NCBI RefSeq assembly: GCF_007655135.1
Contig: NC_045134.1
Span: forward strand, 25,258,568 to 25,322,567
Reading direction: 5' to 3'
Source of the DNA: Punica granatum
Lineage: Eukaryota > Streptophyta > Magnoliopsida > Myrtales > Lythraceae
DNA: 64,000 bases
Shown here: piece after piece, positions 16,146 to 28,628 of the stretch
Position numbering within the stretch: position 1 is the first letter of the stretch
Layout: each line of letters begins with the position of its first letter
Made by a program: the position numbers and the translations under genes
Notes under the pieces: generated by a model
What the model was told of the DNA's origin: nothing
Database searches by the model: none
Seen by the model: the letters and a program-made list of their open reading frames with translations, nothing else

Positions 16146-19049
16146 TCATGCCACTCCCTCCACCGGGACGACGGACTCATATACTCTCTCAATAGCCTTC
16201 TCTGCCTGCATAAAGGAGAAAATTTAGGCTAAAAGGGAACAGAAACAAAAGTACTTCGGTTGAGATTTTGTCGAATAAATTGGAAGGAAGAACCGAGCCT
16301 TACTTGTTGATCCCAGTTGGTACGAATGGTGATGAGAAGAAGTGAGAGCACTTGCACGATGAGGGCGCATATGATCCCAAGCCACAGTCCCTGCCCAAAA
16401 CATTTGTCAAAGTGAAATTCCATAGAGGATCCCCCGGCGTCAAAATCACGTTATAAAAGAAAAAAATGATATGGATAGCGTTCTCTTCTCGTGTGCTAGA
16501 GAACATGAGAAGGAATCTCACCTTACCACCGACATGTAACACGAACGCCAGTAGAACTGCAGATGGAATCCCAACTATATAATATGATCCGAGATTCACA
16601 TAAGCTCCAATCTTTTGCCACCCGCATCCTCTAGCAGTACCTGCTGAGAAAAGGACTGGTCATTTCACTCGAAACAGAATAATTCAAATTCAACTGCTGC
16701 CATTTCTCGGTATAGGGGAAAAGAAAGATGCAAGAAAATGAATGTCAGCGAGAGAAATGGACCTGATAGGACGCATTGGAGTCCATCTAGGAAGTTCGAG
16801 ACTGCGAGAATTGGCATCATGACAGCAACGTATTTCACTACCTCTTCTTCACTGCTGTAAGCATAGCCCCATACGTTCCGTATCAATATTAGGATGGTTC
16901 CGAGCAAAATGCCCTCTGTAACAGCCATCCCTAGGACTACACGAACTGCCAAAATAGCAGCTTGAGGTTTCCCCTCCCCAAGCTCGTTTGAGACCCGGGT
17001 GCTGCAGATTAAACGTGGTTTAGAATTAGAAATATATGCATATCAAAGGAAATGTACAGTTTGTACATTGTTCAAAGTACTCACCTCACTGCACCGCTTA
17101 GGCCAAATGGTATCATCCAAACTGTTGCAGCAGTGTTGAGACTGCAGAAAGTTTTCGGTGCTTGTCAGGAATTCACAGATGGAATTGACAATGAAATGTA
17201 ACAGAAGCAGATGGAATGAACAGAACGTAAAAACGTGTTATGGAAATCGGTCTCTTAGCAAGGAAAAGATCGAGCACTTCTCAGGGGCTTGGATTTTTAC
17301 GGAAGCTGGTCTCTTAACAGGTTAAGAAAAATGAGTTTCGAGGTGAAAGCCAGACAAGATTAACCTGATGGAGAGCACCGAAGTCTCCAAAGTCGGATTA
17401 GGGAGGAGGCCTGAGAGCAGAACCATCATTTCAAATGACCACATCTCTAAGCTGCACAGAGAAGAACGCCCAAATCCGAGTAAATCTACAGCAGTAGCCA
17501 CTGAAACGGCTACAATAATTTTATCTATGGATATTGAGACCTTACCACACCATAACCGCTGAAGGGATGGCCAGTCTGATGAAAGTAAGAACATTGTGCA
17601 GGGCTTCCTTAGAGAACCCGGTCCAAGTCTTCGAGCAAGAAGGAGAGAACTTCACATAAATCGCCATCAATAGCACATTCAACCAATAAGAGATAGAGTT
17701 TGCAACGGCAGCTCCTCTAAACCCGAGACCCGACTTGAAAACCAGAGCCCAGCAGATCAAGATATGGAGAAGAGTGACAACTCCCGAGCTTATCATCATT
17801 GGGAAGACGATGCTCTGCGTCTGCAAGAACTTCACAAGGCACTGGAGGAGGCCATAGGCGAAGAGACTCGGGATCATGAACCTGGCATAAGTTCCGGCTA
17901 CTTGTGCTATCTCGGTTTCCTGGCCGACAGCGACTAGGATGGGCTCCGTGTTTGCCCAGATCACTGCGAGGGGCACACTGACAAGCAGTAGGATGGCCAT
18001 GGCACGTTGCGTGTGGACCCCGAGCATGTGGTACTGCTTTGCCCCGTACGACTGGCCACAGAAAGTGTCCAATGCACTCGCCATCCCAGTCTAATGACAG
18101 TGGAAAAATTCGTCATACGAGTGGAAATCGAGCATCCAACATAACGAAATGATTGCTTTAAGCCGTATAAACATTTAACTGTTTAATTAATTGCACTGAT
18201 CTACCAAATCCATAACTTCGAGTTCTGATACCATGTTATAACAGCCAACCTCGAGGGCTCGGTTCTCTATCCATAGAAACACCAAATGTTGCATTCTTAG
18301 CGTCTACAGAAACCTTAAATAACGAACTACAAATTGGCAGCAAACAAAGAGTTCAAAAGATTAAGAAATGAGGTTGCAAATTCAGGTCTAACATCATTGT
18401 TCGCAATAAACACCGAGGCTGTAAAGTATCGTAACTTCCAAGCCGTTCAAAAGACAGATGCTGCCGAAAGCTTACCGGTCGGAACACAACACAGTTATGC
18501 AATACTGACTGTGTTGTAAGGATAAATCCTACTTGAAGAGAATTACAGCAGGAAAACTTCCTTTCCCCGAACAAACACGAATAGGTTCCAATATTTATAT
18601 CGATGGTGCGGTTTGTCATGTATCATGTAACCTAGCTGAAACACGCAGTGTCTGCAAGAGAGAAATGTCGCGGGTGGCCATTAACAGACAACAGATAGCA
18701 AAAGCCAACCCACCAGTAAGCTAAAGCCAGTGACGGATGCGAAGGAAGTGGCCATAGAAGCGCCGGAGAGGGGCAACTCCCCGAGATGGCCGACGAACAT
18801 GACCGAGATCATCTGCAGGCAGTACAGCAAGAGGCTGACGGATATCAGAGGACCGGCGAGCCATAGTTGCTTCTTAATCTCCTCGAACACTTCCCCTCTC
18901 CCAACTAATAAACAGCAGACACCCTTCCCTGTCTCTGCCTTGCCATTTGACCCCAATGCTCTCAGGGCATCATCGTCTTCTTGATGTTGGATCAGTGGAG
19001 AGTGAAGAGAAGAACCCTTCTGCTCGTCACTCTCCATTATTGAGCTCAT
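16146..19049 (-). CDS. MATE/DTX family multidrug and toxin efflux transporter
   Basis: Proton-coupled antiporter of the plant DETOXIFICATION family, exporting secondary metabolites or xenobiotics across the plasma membrane or tonoplast. Eight exons on the minus strand: 18714-19049, 17546-18090, 17365-17451, 17085-17141, 16763-17001, 16522-16640, 16304-16390, 16146-16205; 1530 nt, 509 aa, usual for MATE proteins of about 12 membrane segments. Signatures are PLISVSLLLYCLQMISVMFVGHLG-type TM1-2 (MFVGHLGELPLSGASMA), GMASALDTFCGQSYGAKQY, the MVLLSGLLPNP stretch, TRVSNELGEGKP and the C-terminal RGCGWQK and GLWLGI motifs. The start was placed at 19049 (M-S-S-I-M-E-S); an in-frame ORF runs further upstream but MATE N-termini are usually short. 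A charged tail EKAIERVYESV ends the protein. A broken copy of exons 6-7 lies 0.6 kb downstream. The substrate cannot be told from sequence. Confidence 0.95.
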
Positions 19050-20327
19050 GGTTTGAGGAAGAGGAAGACAAATCAATACTGGCCTAAGGGACATGTCTAT
19101 ATATATATATAGATTGGAAGGATTCCCTTCCTTTTTGTCTTCTTCTTCTGCTGTCCATGAAATACTTACAGAGTCCATATCAACAGATTATCTTCCTAAC
19201 CAGGAACTGCATTGGTGGCTTAGAAAGCTCTACCTGAACCAAGCCGAACTGAATCAAATCGAATCCGATCATCAAATGACATTTATATATGCGGATGCTG
19301 TAAACAAGAGCAGTTACCAGTCATCGCATGCATAAGGGGGGTTGGCGAGATTATCGTGGTTTGGGATTGTGAACATGCGAACGGGACTTCTCGACCGTTG
19401 TTTTAGCATATGATTGATCAATGATTTGGTGAAATAATCAAAGTTGGATTGGTGGTTCGGATGGTGCAACTCCTTCGGTTAAAAATCAAGATCGAGTCAC
19501 CATGAAGCATGCGGGATCAGCGAATGTCGCGGGTCATCTGCACGTCCATGTGTGGCCGAACTTACTATCCCGTGCTAGCGGGGTATTCATAAGTATAAAT
19601 TGTGTGACTAGTAGGGCGAAGTCCGATCCCCGGTTAAAGTAGTAATAAGTTAAAAAAGTGATGATAATTATTACGTGAAGGGCAAGATCTGGTGAGGCGG
19701 CTCATATTTGGCCTTACATGGGCAAGAAATGATCACATCCTTTGACTAGAAATGGAGAATATACATCTTCCAACAAATACGCTCTAATAATTATCGTATA
19801 TGTCCCACCTCATGCAAAATATTCTTTCTTTACTTATCAGATTTTTGCAACCTTCTTCTCTTTGCTGTCTATCTCTGTCATTGTCTCAACACACACACAT
19901 GATTATGAAATGTTTATGTTTATACAGTGTATATATACATCTTCACATTCAAATTGACAAATATATTTGATCAGTTCTGTATGAATATCGAAGATCAGTT
20001 AGTGAAAACTGTGTGCGCCGGATCTCCAGGTATTGTTAAGGGTTTCATTTCTTCTCAGAATAATTATTGAAATGAACTAAATTAGGAGATAGCTTGATTA
20101 AACCTTTGATTTTGCACATATGGTCATTATTACTTAGTAGTCAATTGTAAAGTCTTTTGGGCACTTGCCATGATGAAGCTCCTCAGAATCCACGTGTTTA
20201 TGACAAAGATCTGCCCTTGATTTTGTCTTCATGCACAAACAACAAGACAAATATCATTTACTAAAAATCAATACCCTGATTAAGGACTTTTTTTTCCTGA
20301 ATAATTAAAGAATATATATATATATGC
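19050..20327. other. Intergenic region upstream of the MATE gene
   Basis: Contains the MATE promoter side, with a TA-rich stretch at 19100-19112. No gene is recognised further right. A patch near 19540-19700 looks repeat-derived but has no diagnosable structure. Confidence 0.5.
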
Positions 20328-20763
20328 ACTAGTACTCATGCACCCGCTTCACGCGTGCGCGATTGCTTTCGGGTGTTTGAGTAAACTCGAATATTAGTTT
20401 AACAGTCCAAATCGTCGTTATCAAGCCTAGGAACAAACTGGTCTATAATTGAATTCCATGCATCAATAACTAAATCCATATGAAATTGAACAAACTAAAG
20501 AAATTGCTAGACAACAACGCGGCCATCTTAGTCGTAATGAATAAGTCGTGATGGTCGCGTTGTTATTTAGCAAGTTCTTTAATTTGTTCAATTCATATGG
20601 ACTTGGTTATTACTATGTGAAATTCAGTAATGCAATGATTTGGACTTTTAATGTTACAATCGAGTTTGTTCCTAGGCCTGAAAGCAACGATTTGAACTGT
20701 TAAACTAATATTTGAGTTTGTTCAAACACCCGAAAGCAATCACGTCCGTGCATGAGGGCTAGT
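20328..20763. mobile_element. Foldback MITE-like element (436 bp, near-complete inverted repeat)
   Basis: The two halves are imperfect reverse complements. The left starts ACTAGTACTCATGCAC and the right ends GTGCATGAGGGCTAGT. Inside, GATTGCTTTCGGGTGTTTGA, TTAGTTTAACAG, CCTAGGAACAAACT and CATATGAA recur in mirrored order towards a short centre near 20540-20560. Arms are about 200 bp. There is no coding capacity. Target duplications were not identified, so the superfamily is unknown. Confidence 0.8.
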
Positions 20764-21757
20764 ATTCATTAAAAAAAAATTGAATTAGAGGCTCCAGTGA
20801 CAATAAAATAACCCGTCGTCCTCATATTTTTCTTTTTCATTGATGCACCATTGCCGAAGTTGATCAGCTGAGCAAAGTTTTTTTTTTTGTATAATAAAAT
20901 AAACTGGGCGAAATTGATCGGCTGTGGAATATTGTCACTTCGCTCGTGCACAATTACTTACGCATTAGATGAAAAGCTCAAGTGTTGATATAACGTTTTA
21001 AATTGACATTTTAAGTTGTTTTAAAGTATTGGCCTAAATTAGCATTTATATATGAAATAGTTATAAGCCACACGTTGACCTATTACTGTAAGCTACTTGC
21101 GTTGAAGTGAGTTTTTTTCACTGTTTCGTAGAAATGTTTCGTGCAGTGCATAATTTAGAGCATGAGTTTAATAGCTCAATTGTGCGCACTATAAACTCTT
21201 TTTATCGTTTTGAACGGAATAATGAACTGCATTAGTAGTATTTGAGTACTTGATCAGATAGCACCATGATGATTATTGAGTCATGAATGGCTAAGAACTC
21301 CCATACACGATTTCGGAATCATCGCAAATAAGCAAAACTCATGTCTATACGCAGGAATAATCTCAAATAAGCTAAAACTCATCCTGCTTTCGTTCCGCTT
21401 TAAACAAAAAAGAGAAACATTTTCAAGGGGCATTGGGACATATGAAACCCAAACCCAACAACAAAAAATGAAACATCATCCATATAAGTCCAGTTATAAA
21501 TCAGAGCAAGGTTCTATCAGCTGGCGAGATGAAAAGGATACATGGAAATCTTCCCATGTATGCCCCTTTTTCTTCCACTTTGTTTTTCTCGGTTTTCTTG
21601 TACAGGAACAAAGGTATTAGAATGTAATAATCACTTATGTGCAAAATCATATTAATCTTATTCAGCAAAAATAATAATAATCCTAAATGACCGGTGATCA
21701 TTAAAACTGAATTTTTTGGCAGTGCACCTATGCTTTGAGATGGCACATCATGTCCTC
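20764..21757. other. Intergenic DNA between two foldback elements
   Basis: AT-rich sequence with scattered short open frames on both strands. No gene, RNA or defined repeat is recognised. Confidence 0.5.
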
Positions 21758-21766
21758 GACATTGAG

Positions 21767-22938
21767 GGGAAAATTACTCGGGTGATATAAAACTTTTTAT
21801 GCTGTAACGCGGACGGTATAAAATCTTTTTTTTTGTAACAATTTGATACAAAACGTATCAAATTATTTCAATCAAGTCCAACTCGTCAATTTTCGCCGAC
21901 GCCGTGAAGACTTTCTGACGTGGTGCGTTACGCGACAAGCTGTATCATACGTAAGCTTAAATCTTTTAGCATGATATAACAAATGAGTATAAAACTTTAT
22001 TAAGATATAATGAATTGGTACAAAACTTTATTAAAATGTAACAAATTGGTATAAAACTTTTGATGTAATGAAATGATACAAATAGCGGAACAAATGAAAC
22101 AATGTTAAAGTAAATTAACCTGCTTTAAAGAAACTTGACAAGCACAATATGGATTGCTTTCCTTTTCAAAACAGCAACAACCCATGTAAACTCAGCAACA
22201 ACATAGTATGGAATATCATATCTGTCTCTCACCATATTCAGTAAAGAACTCTCATAACTAAATGACCAAGAGTTATCAAGACAGTTATACCCAATCGTAA
22301 TAATAAAAGGGGTAGATTATTTTTTCAAATCTCAACAAGAGGAACATTAAATAAAAAATATATTGCTCCCTTAAGGTCCTCTTATTCTGAAATAGTGTCC
22401 CCCTTTTGTTAAAGATTTAAAGAGCAATTGAAATTTGAAAAGAACAATCTGCCATTTTATTATTGCGATTGGGTGTAACTGTCTTGGTAACTCTTGGCCG
22501 TTTAATTATGAGAGTTCTTTACTGATTATAGTGAGAGGCAGATATTGTATTCCATATTGTGCCATTGTTGAGTTTACATGGATTGTTGCTGCTTTGAAAG
22601 GGAAATCAATCCATATTGTTATACTGAAGTTGCTTTAAAGTAGATTAACTTGCTTTAATATTGTCTCATTTGTTCCGCTATTTGATCATTTCGTTACATC
22701 TTAATAGAAGTCTTGTACCAATTTGTTACATCTTAATAAAGTTTTGTATCAATTTGTTACATCATGCTAAAAGATTTAAATTTACATACGATACGACTTG
22801 CTATGTCACATACCACGTCAGAAAGTCTTCACGGCGTCGGCGGAAATTAACGGATTGGATTGAAAATTGTTACAAAAAAAATTTATATCGTTCACGTTAC
22901 AACTTAGAAAGTTTTGTATCACCCAAGTAATTTTTCCC
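21767..22938. mobile_element. Foldback Mutator-like element with 9-bp target duplication
   Basis: A 1172-bp element whose ends are inverted: left GGGAAAATTACTCGGGTGAT, right ATCACCCAAGTAATTTTTCC followed by C. It is flanked by GACATTGAG (21758-21766) and GACATTGGG (22939-22947), a 9-bp duplication with one mismatch; 9 bp is the Mutator superfamily size. The arms (about 21767-22310 and 22440-22938) are imperfect reverse complements around an AT-rich centre of about 130 bp. Each arm carries a related open frame of about 60 codons ending in TAA: minus strand about 22305-22125 and plus strand to 22638. Both share NSWxFxYESSLL, a FTWxVAxLK stretch and IHIV. No transposase is seen, so it is non-autonomous. 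The repeated frame may be captured host sequence. Confidence 0.85.
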
Positions 22939-22984
22939 GACATTGGGCATGCAGCGTTCTTCGTGAGACAGCTCATAATCACTT

Positions 22985-23167
22985 CGGGGCCGTTTGGATT
23001 CAGAGTTAAAGTTATTTTGATTTTGATTTTAATTGTAGAAAATGACAAATGAGATGTGATTATAAATTTTACTTGGAAAATGTGTATTTTTGTTGTGTAG
23101 TGTGTTGAGTTAAAGTTAAAGTTAAAGTTAAAGTTAAAATCAAATTTTTTTGAATCCAAATGGGCCG
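22985..23167. mobile_element. Short MITE with (AGTTAA)n block
   Basis: About 183 bp bounded by GGCCGTTTGGATTCA on the left and its inverted counterpart TGAATCCAAATGGGCC on the right, with AGTTAAAGTTA-type subterminal sequence on both sides. An (AGTTAA)5 run lies at 23108-23137. The GGGCC-TTTGG termini resemble common plant MITEs, but I could not define the target duplication, so the superfamily is open. Confidence 0.65.
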
Positions 23168-24387
23168 AATCATTTCTCATAGTACTGCGTAAGAGACCAT
23201 TGGACACGTAAGGTTCAGAAATGGAAAGAAAGCGCATAAGCCACATTGGACGAGTGCAACTTTATTAGTAGAAAAGCAGAGTGTACAGGTCTTTCCAGTA
23301 TATTCTTTGTGCTCTCATTCCATGAAGAAAGTTCAGAGTTATGCTAAGACAAAACAATATGGAATAAAGTATGTATCTGCAGATTGATGAGCATAAGAAC
23401 AGTTTAGGGCCATCAAAGTTGAACTTATGCAGAAAGGACTACCGGAAGGTAACTTGCCTTTGATAGGAAAAAAAGGCACTGGGATCATATGCAATATGAG
23501 TGAAAATGTTTTTTACATACTAATTCGTTAATTTATAAAATCCACAACAAATAAGATAACAACATTAGCACTTTTTAGCACATTAGAACCTTCATAAAGA
23601 TATGGAAGAATATTTACCGAAAGGTAGTGTACTGAAGCAATGGTGTCATCCTGGCGGTGAAGAGGCGGGTGTTGTTGTTGTATGGGCAGTGGAAGGCTGC
23701 CGGAGGAGGCCAAAGATGTGAAGTTACTCAACGACAGGTACTACCGGCTGTTGGGAGGAGGCCAGCGTCTGCTGTGAGGGATGGGATCTCAAAAATTCTA
23801 GACAGTAATTAGCACCTGGAACGAATAAATGTTAACGTTAGCACATAAAGAAAAACACGCTGACAAATTATCTTGCAAAATACAGTAAATAAATAATTAT
23901 ATATCCCGCACAATACCTTTATCCTCTCCACAGTTTAATAGCATTCCATTCTCTCCTTTGAACTAACCAGTTTCAAAGTAGATGTTAAAAAGCAAAAATT
24001 ACAGATTAAGTGCAGCAAAGTGCAGTTAATACATGTAATAACAATAAAAACAATGAAGACTTTTAGCAATAGAACATGAATGCCAAATCACTCTCTAAAT
24101 CGTTATTCTTCAGTCACTGAGACTCAGATAAGAGGTTCAAAAGTTTGCCGATGATGTGATATTTAATTACGCATCCGAGCAACCCCAATTCACTAATCCA
24201 TAATGGTTATAGTTCAAAATTCAGTCGTGGAACTCCCGATCAACTCTCAAAAGAAACCATGTAGACAAAACTTATTAAGATAGCAAGCAATCAATCTGAA
24301 GAGAATGCTAAGGATTAACCGTTTATGAGAGGGGGAAAGTAACTGCAAGCACCCGCAGAAGATGCGAGCTGAAATTCATAACAGCCT
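23168..24387. other. Intergenic DNA left of the LINE insertion
   Basis: No gene is recognised. A GC-richer patch at 23600-23800 has short open frames without family motifs. The right end is the target site of the LINE. Confidence 0.5.
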
Positions 24388-24404
24388 TTAACCTTTTATC
24401 TCTT
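24388..24404. repeat. Target-site duplication of LINE, left copy
   Basis: TTAACCTTTTATCTCTT, identical to 30577-30593. It adjoins the A-tail end (T run on this strand) of the element. Confidence 0.93.
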
Positions 24405-24467
24405 TTTTTTTTCGGTTGATAGGGGGCCGAAGCCCGAGGACAAAACAAAAAGCAAATATACAAATAA

Positions 24468-27400
24468 CTAAATCGAACAAAGACGGGGTAAGGCAGCCCC
24501 AATAATATCTCCAGCAAGTAGAGCTCTAACTTCCGGCGGTGGAATATGTTGAATGTGTAACCCCAAGGGTAGGCTAAGTGACCATCGTGCCATCCAATCC
24601 GCTACAGAATTCTCTTCCCGATACTGATGACTGACTTCAACCTGCCAGTCACGCTCAAGCCACGAACGAATCTCCCGAACTATGGTTCTCAATTGTGGTG
24701 CTCTTGGCCCACTACCAGCGATGAGACGAGTGACTAATAAAGAGTCAACTTCCAATAAAACAAGCCGATAACCGAGCTCCCATGCCAGCTCCAATCCTGA
24801 AAGCACTCCCCATAACTCCGCCACTACTGCCGTTGCAATCCCAACATTTCTCGCAAAACCTGCGATCCAGACACCATCCTCCTTCCGAAGGACTCCTCCC
24901 GCTCCTGCTGGACCCGGATTCCCTTTCGAGGCTCCATCCGTGTTTAACTTGATCCACCCACGTGAAGGTCGATTCCAACCCACGAGTTGCCATTCCCTAA
25001 CAGTTCTGCGAACTACAACCTGATCCTGCCATCCTACAGAGAAGGACTCGGCCGCCCGAAGAATGGACACATGCGCATCTTGCGGCCTAGAAAAGGTTTG
25101 GTCAAAAATTGACTTATTTCTCCACGACCACATAAGTCAGCAGCCCACGCCAAACACCACTGCCCATGAGATACCCTTCTGATTTTTTACCTTAATACTC
25201 AAATTTTGCACCAGCCAATTATTCAAAGGCACAGAGAAGAAGGATTGCCACATGGAGCGCGGTATTAGCTGCTTCCAGACCGCACAAGACAAAGAACAAT
25301 CTCGTAGAACATGGAGAGTATTTTCCACAGCAATATTACAACTAGCACACAGCGAGGATGAAGCTAAATTTCTTTTTACCCGATGTTCATTTGTAAGCAA
25401 TCGGTCATGCCCGGCGAGCCAGAGGAACGAACGGATCCTTTGTGGTCCATCCCACTGCCATATAATTTTCCACAAATTTTCTGGGTGTAGACTAGATCTC
25501 GGGCATAGTAACAAATACGCAGATGAGACCGAAAACGAGCCTGAAGCCTCCTTCGACCAAAACAAGAAGTCAGTCTCCATGCTAGCCTTCGGTGGCACCA
25601 CCGCTGCTACCTTCAACATCGAAGAGTGATCCAACCAATTCGAGAATACGTTCCAATTCCAGCTGCCACTGACATCTACAAAATCCGCCACTGGTCGGCC
25701 TCGCAGATCTGCGGGCACCTCCCTTCGCGACAAATCTAATAACGGTCGACAATTAGGAATCCAACTGTCCTCCCAGAACCGGGCCCTATCACCACGATTG
25801 ATGGCCCACGTAGCACCTTCTGAAACCTGATTCCAAGCCCGCGCAATTGCTTTCCATAGCCATGAATCTTGGGGCGAAATCTTTAACTTCAAACCCTCAT
25901 CTACACGCCCCACATACTTCTGTGTAAGTACCCGTACCCAAAAAGCCTCCTTTTCAGTCAATAGACCCCAACCCAATTTAGCCAGAAATGCGTCGTTAGC
26001 CTGCCTGAGTCTTCGTAGTCCCAAGCCACCTTCGACCACAGGCCGTGTAAGGGTCTCCCAGCCTACCAAGTGAAGCTTCCTTTGATCGGCCAAGTGACCC
26101 CATATAAAATTCCTGCAAATACGTTCTAATTCATCACAGATTGATGCTGGGAATTTTAGAACCTGCATTGAATAATAAGGGATGGTTTGAATTACTGTTT
26201 GGGCAAGAGTGATCCTGCCTGCTAATGACAAAGATCTACTCTCCCATCCTTCTAATCTAGCTCGGACCCTCTTAATCACACTTTGAAAATGATCTCGAGT
26301 GACTCTCCCTACGATTAAAGGCACTCCCAAATATCGCCCTAACGAAGGCGCGACCACAAAACCACTGGCTTGCATGATTTGGGCTCGCAGATCAGGCGGG
26401 ACATTTCGTGAGAAGAACAACGACGACTTAGCTGGACTGACCTTCTGCCCCGAAGCTGCACAAAATGCATCCAACACGTTCTTGATGACTTGTACTTGCT
26501 CCATCGAAGCCTCCGAGAAAAGCAACAGATCATCCACGAACATTAGGTGAGAAATTGGTGACCCATGCTTACCTGTTCGAATTGGTCTCCAAATCCCATC
26601 CCCTACTGCACTAGAAATCAAATGCGACAACCTCTCTATACAAAGGACAAAAATATAAGGAGAAAGAGGACAGCCTTGCCTGATTCCACGACCCATGTTG
26701 AAAGACTCCGTAAGCTCCCCATTCCACAGAACTTGCATCGAGGCCGTCGTAATACACTGTAGGATTACTCGTCTCAAATTCGAAGGGAACCCCGCAATAG
26801 CTAAGGTGTCACGAATGAAGTCCCAACTCAGTCTATCATAGGCCTTTTCAAAGTCAATCTTGATCGACATGAAGAGTTTTTTCCCTCGCATTCGGCTCAT
26901 GGTATGAACCAGTTCTTGCGCAATGACAATGTTGTCTTGAATGTGTCTCCCAGGGACGAAGCTGACTTGATTCGGAGAGATCAAATCCGACATATAGCGT
27001 TGCAGCCTATTGGCGATCAATTTCGTTACAAGCTTGAAGGCAACATTACACAAGCTTATCGGTCGAAAGTTATGCAGCGTCTCTGGCTGAGGAATTTTTG
27101 AAATAAGCACCAATAGAGTATCGTTCACTTCAGCTATGGACCGTCTGTTCTCGAAGACATCCCGCACAAATTTAATGACTGCTTCAGAGATAACCGACCA
27201 ATTCTTTTGGAAGAACACCGCTTGGAAGCCATCGGGACCCGGCGCCTTAAACGGATCCATATCAAAGAGAGCCCTGTAAACTTCTTCCGGTGTAATAGCT
27301 CTATCAAGATGCTGTAGCTTATCATGTAGAACAGCAGGAAAACCATTTAGTAAAGTAGTAGGCCGTATGTCATTAGATGCCACATATAGTCGCTGGAAGT

Positions 27401-28589
27401 GTCTAAGAGTCATACACTTCAACATAGCCTCGTCATTGATCCACTCCCCCTCGTCATTTCGTAGGATTTCAACTCGAATACGTCTACGCTTCTGGACTGC
27501 TTTGGCATGGAAATATTTTGTGTTTCGGTCTCCAAGCTTCACCCATTCCGATCGAGACTTTTGATACCACATGATTTCCTCTTGTGATAGCACCTCTTCC
27601 AGCTCAGCCGACAACTTTGCCTCGAGCCTCGATAAGAAAGGATTCGTTCCTCGCTGAAGTTTGGATTGTATCCCTAGAAGGCGAGCCATCAACTTCTCCT
27701 TTCTCCGATTAATCGAGCCGAACGTGTTTCGATTCCAAATTTGTAGCTGCTCTCGACAATAAGTTAGACCCCCAGGTAAATCAGTGACGTTGTGCCATGT
27801 TTCACGAACGAATCGGGGGAAGTCCTTGTGTAAATGCCAGGCAGCCATATAGCGGAAAGGTCTTCGCCCTTGATGACTGCCCCGAAAGCCAGTTGTATCA
27901 AGCAAGAGAGGATGATGGTCTGATTTCAGTCGGGGCAAAACACGAACACTACAATCAGTAAATGTCGTACGCCATTCCACATTACAGACCGCCCTATCCA
28001 ACCTCTCAAAGACCCGTTCATACCCAATTTGTACAGGGCCGTGCCATGTGAAACGTGGTCCGCTACTCTCTAGATCCATTAGTCCGCAATTATCTAGTGC
28101 CTCTTGGAAGTGGGCTGCCGGGATTGGATTGAATGGAGCTCCGCCCTTCTTTTCTGACGCATCGAGAATCGTATTAAAGTCTCCCAATACAACCCATGGT
28201 CCTGTGATACCTGCTGAAATGGTTGAAAGACAACTCCAGAGATCTCTCCGATTCATTATAGAAGGACTAGCATACACGGCCGTAAACTCCCATGTGCGAT
28301 CATTCTGAGAAATACGACAATGCAAAGCCTGTTCATGGCGGTCATGTACTGTCACCTGTACAACATTTGGTTGCCACCAGACCCAGATGCCTCCCGAAAA
28401 GCCTTGCGCCTCAACTCTTTCAACCGAATAATCCGAGAATTTCCGACATACAGCATCAGCTTTAGCTCCACTGATTCGTGGCTCAACTATTACCACAATA
28501 TTCGGTCGGTGGTCACGAATCATCTCCTTCATGACCCGAACAAACCTGCTACTGCCTGCTCCACGACAATTCCAACAGAGGACACGCAT
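24468..28589 (-). pseudogene. LINE ORF2: endonuclease-reverse transcriptase-RNase H with one in-frame stop
   Basis: Encodes the retrotransposition enzyme. From ATG 28589 it reads the APE-type endonuclease (LCWNCRGAG, IVEPRISG, VLGDFNTIL, SDHHPLLLD), reverse transcriptase (RPISLCNVAFKLVTK, IDFEKAYDRLSW, GIRQGCPLSPYIF, FVDDLLLFSE as the catalytic box), a zinc-binding zf-RVT region (LWLAGHDRLLTNEHR, CASCNIAVENTLHVLRDC) and, after the break, RNase H (IKLNTDGASKGNPG, AELWGVLSGLELA, EVDSLLVTRLI, HQYREENSVADWMA). The frame is 1374 codons, normal for plant L1 ORF2. It is cut by TGA at 25139-25137 (codon 1151) between the zinc region and RNase H; the same frame continues on both sides, so this is a point mutation, not an indel. 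The domain set looks otherwise intact. Confidence 0.94.
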
Positions 28590-28628
28590 TAAAAAATTAA
28601 TGAATATAGGGTACTGAGGTTTAATACC

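Noticed and set aside
19050..19178. Upstream in-frame Met for the MATE gene at 19178
   Set aside because: It would add 43 residues of low-complexity sequence containing a TA-repeat-derived stretch; the Met at 19049 fits usual MATE N-termini.
22818..23246. 142-codon minus-strand frame
   Set aside because: It spans the Mutator-like arm, the MITE and the AGTTAA repeat, and its Asn-Phe run is the translated repeat.
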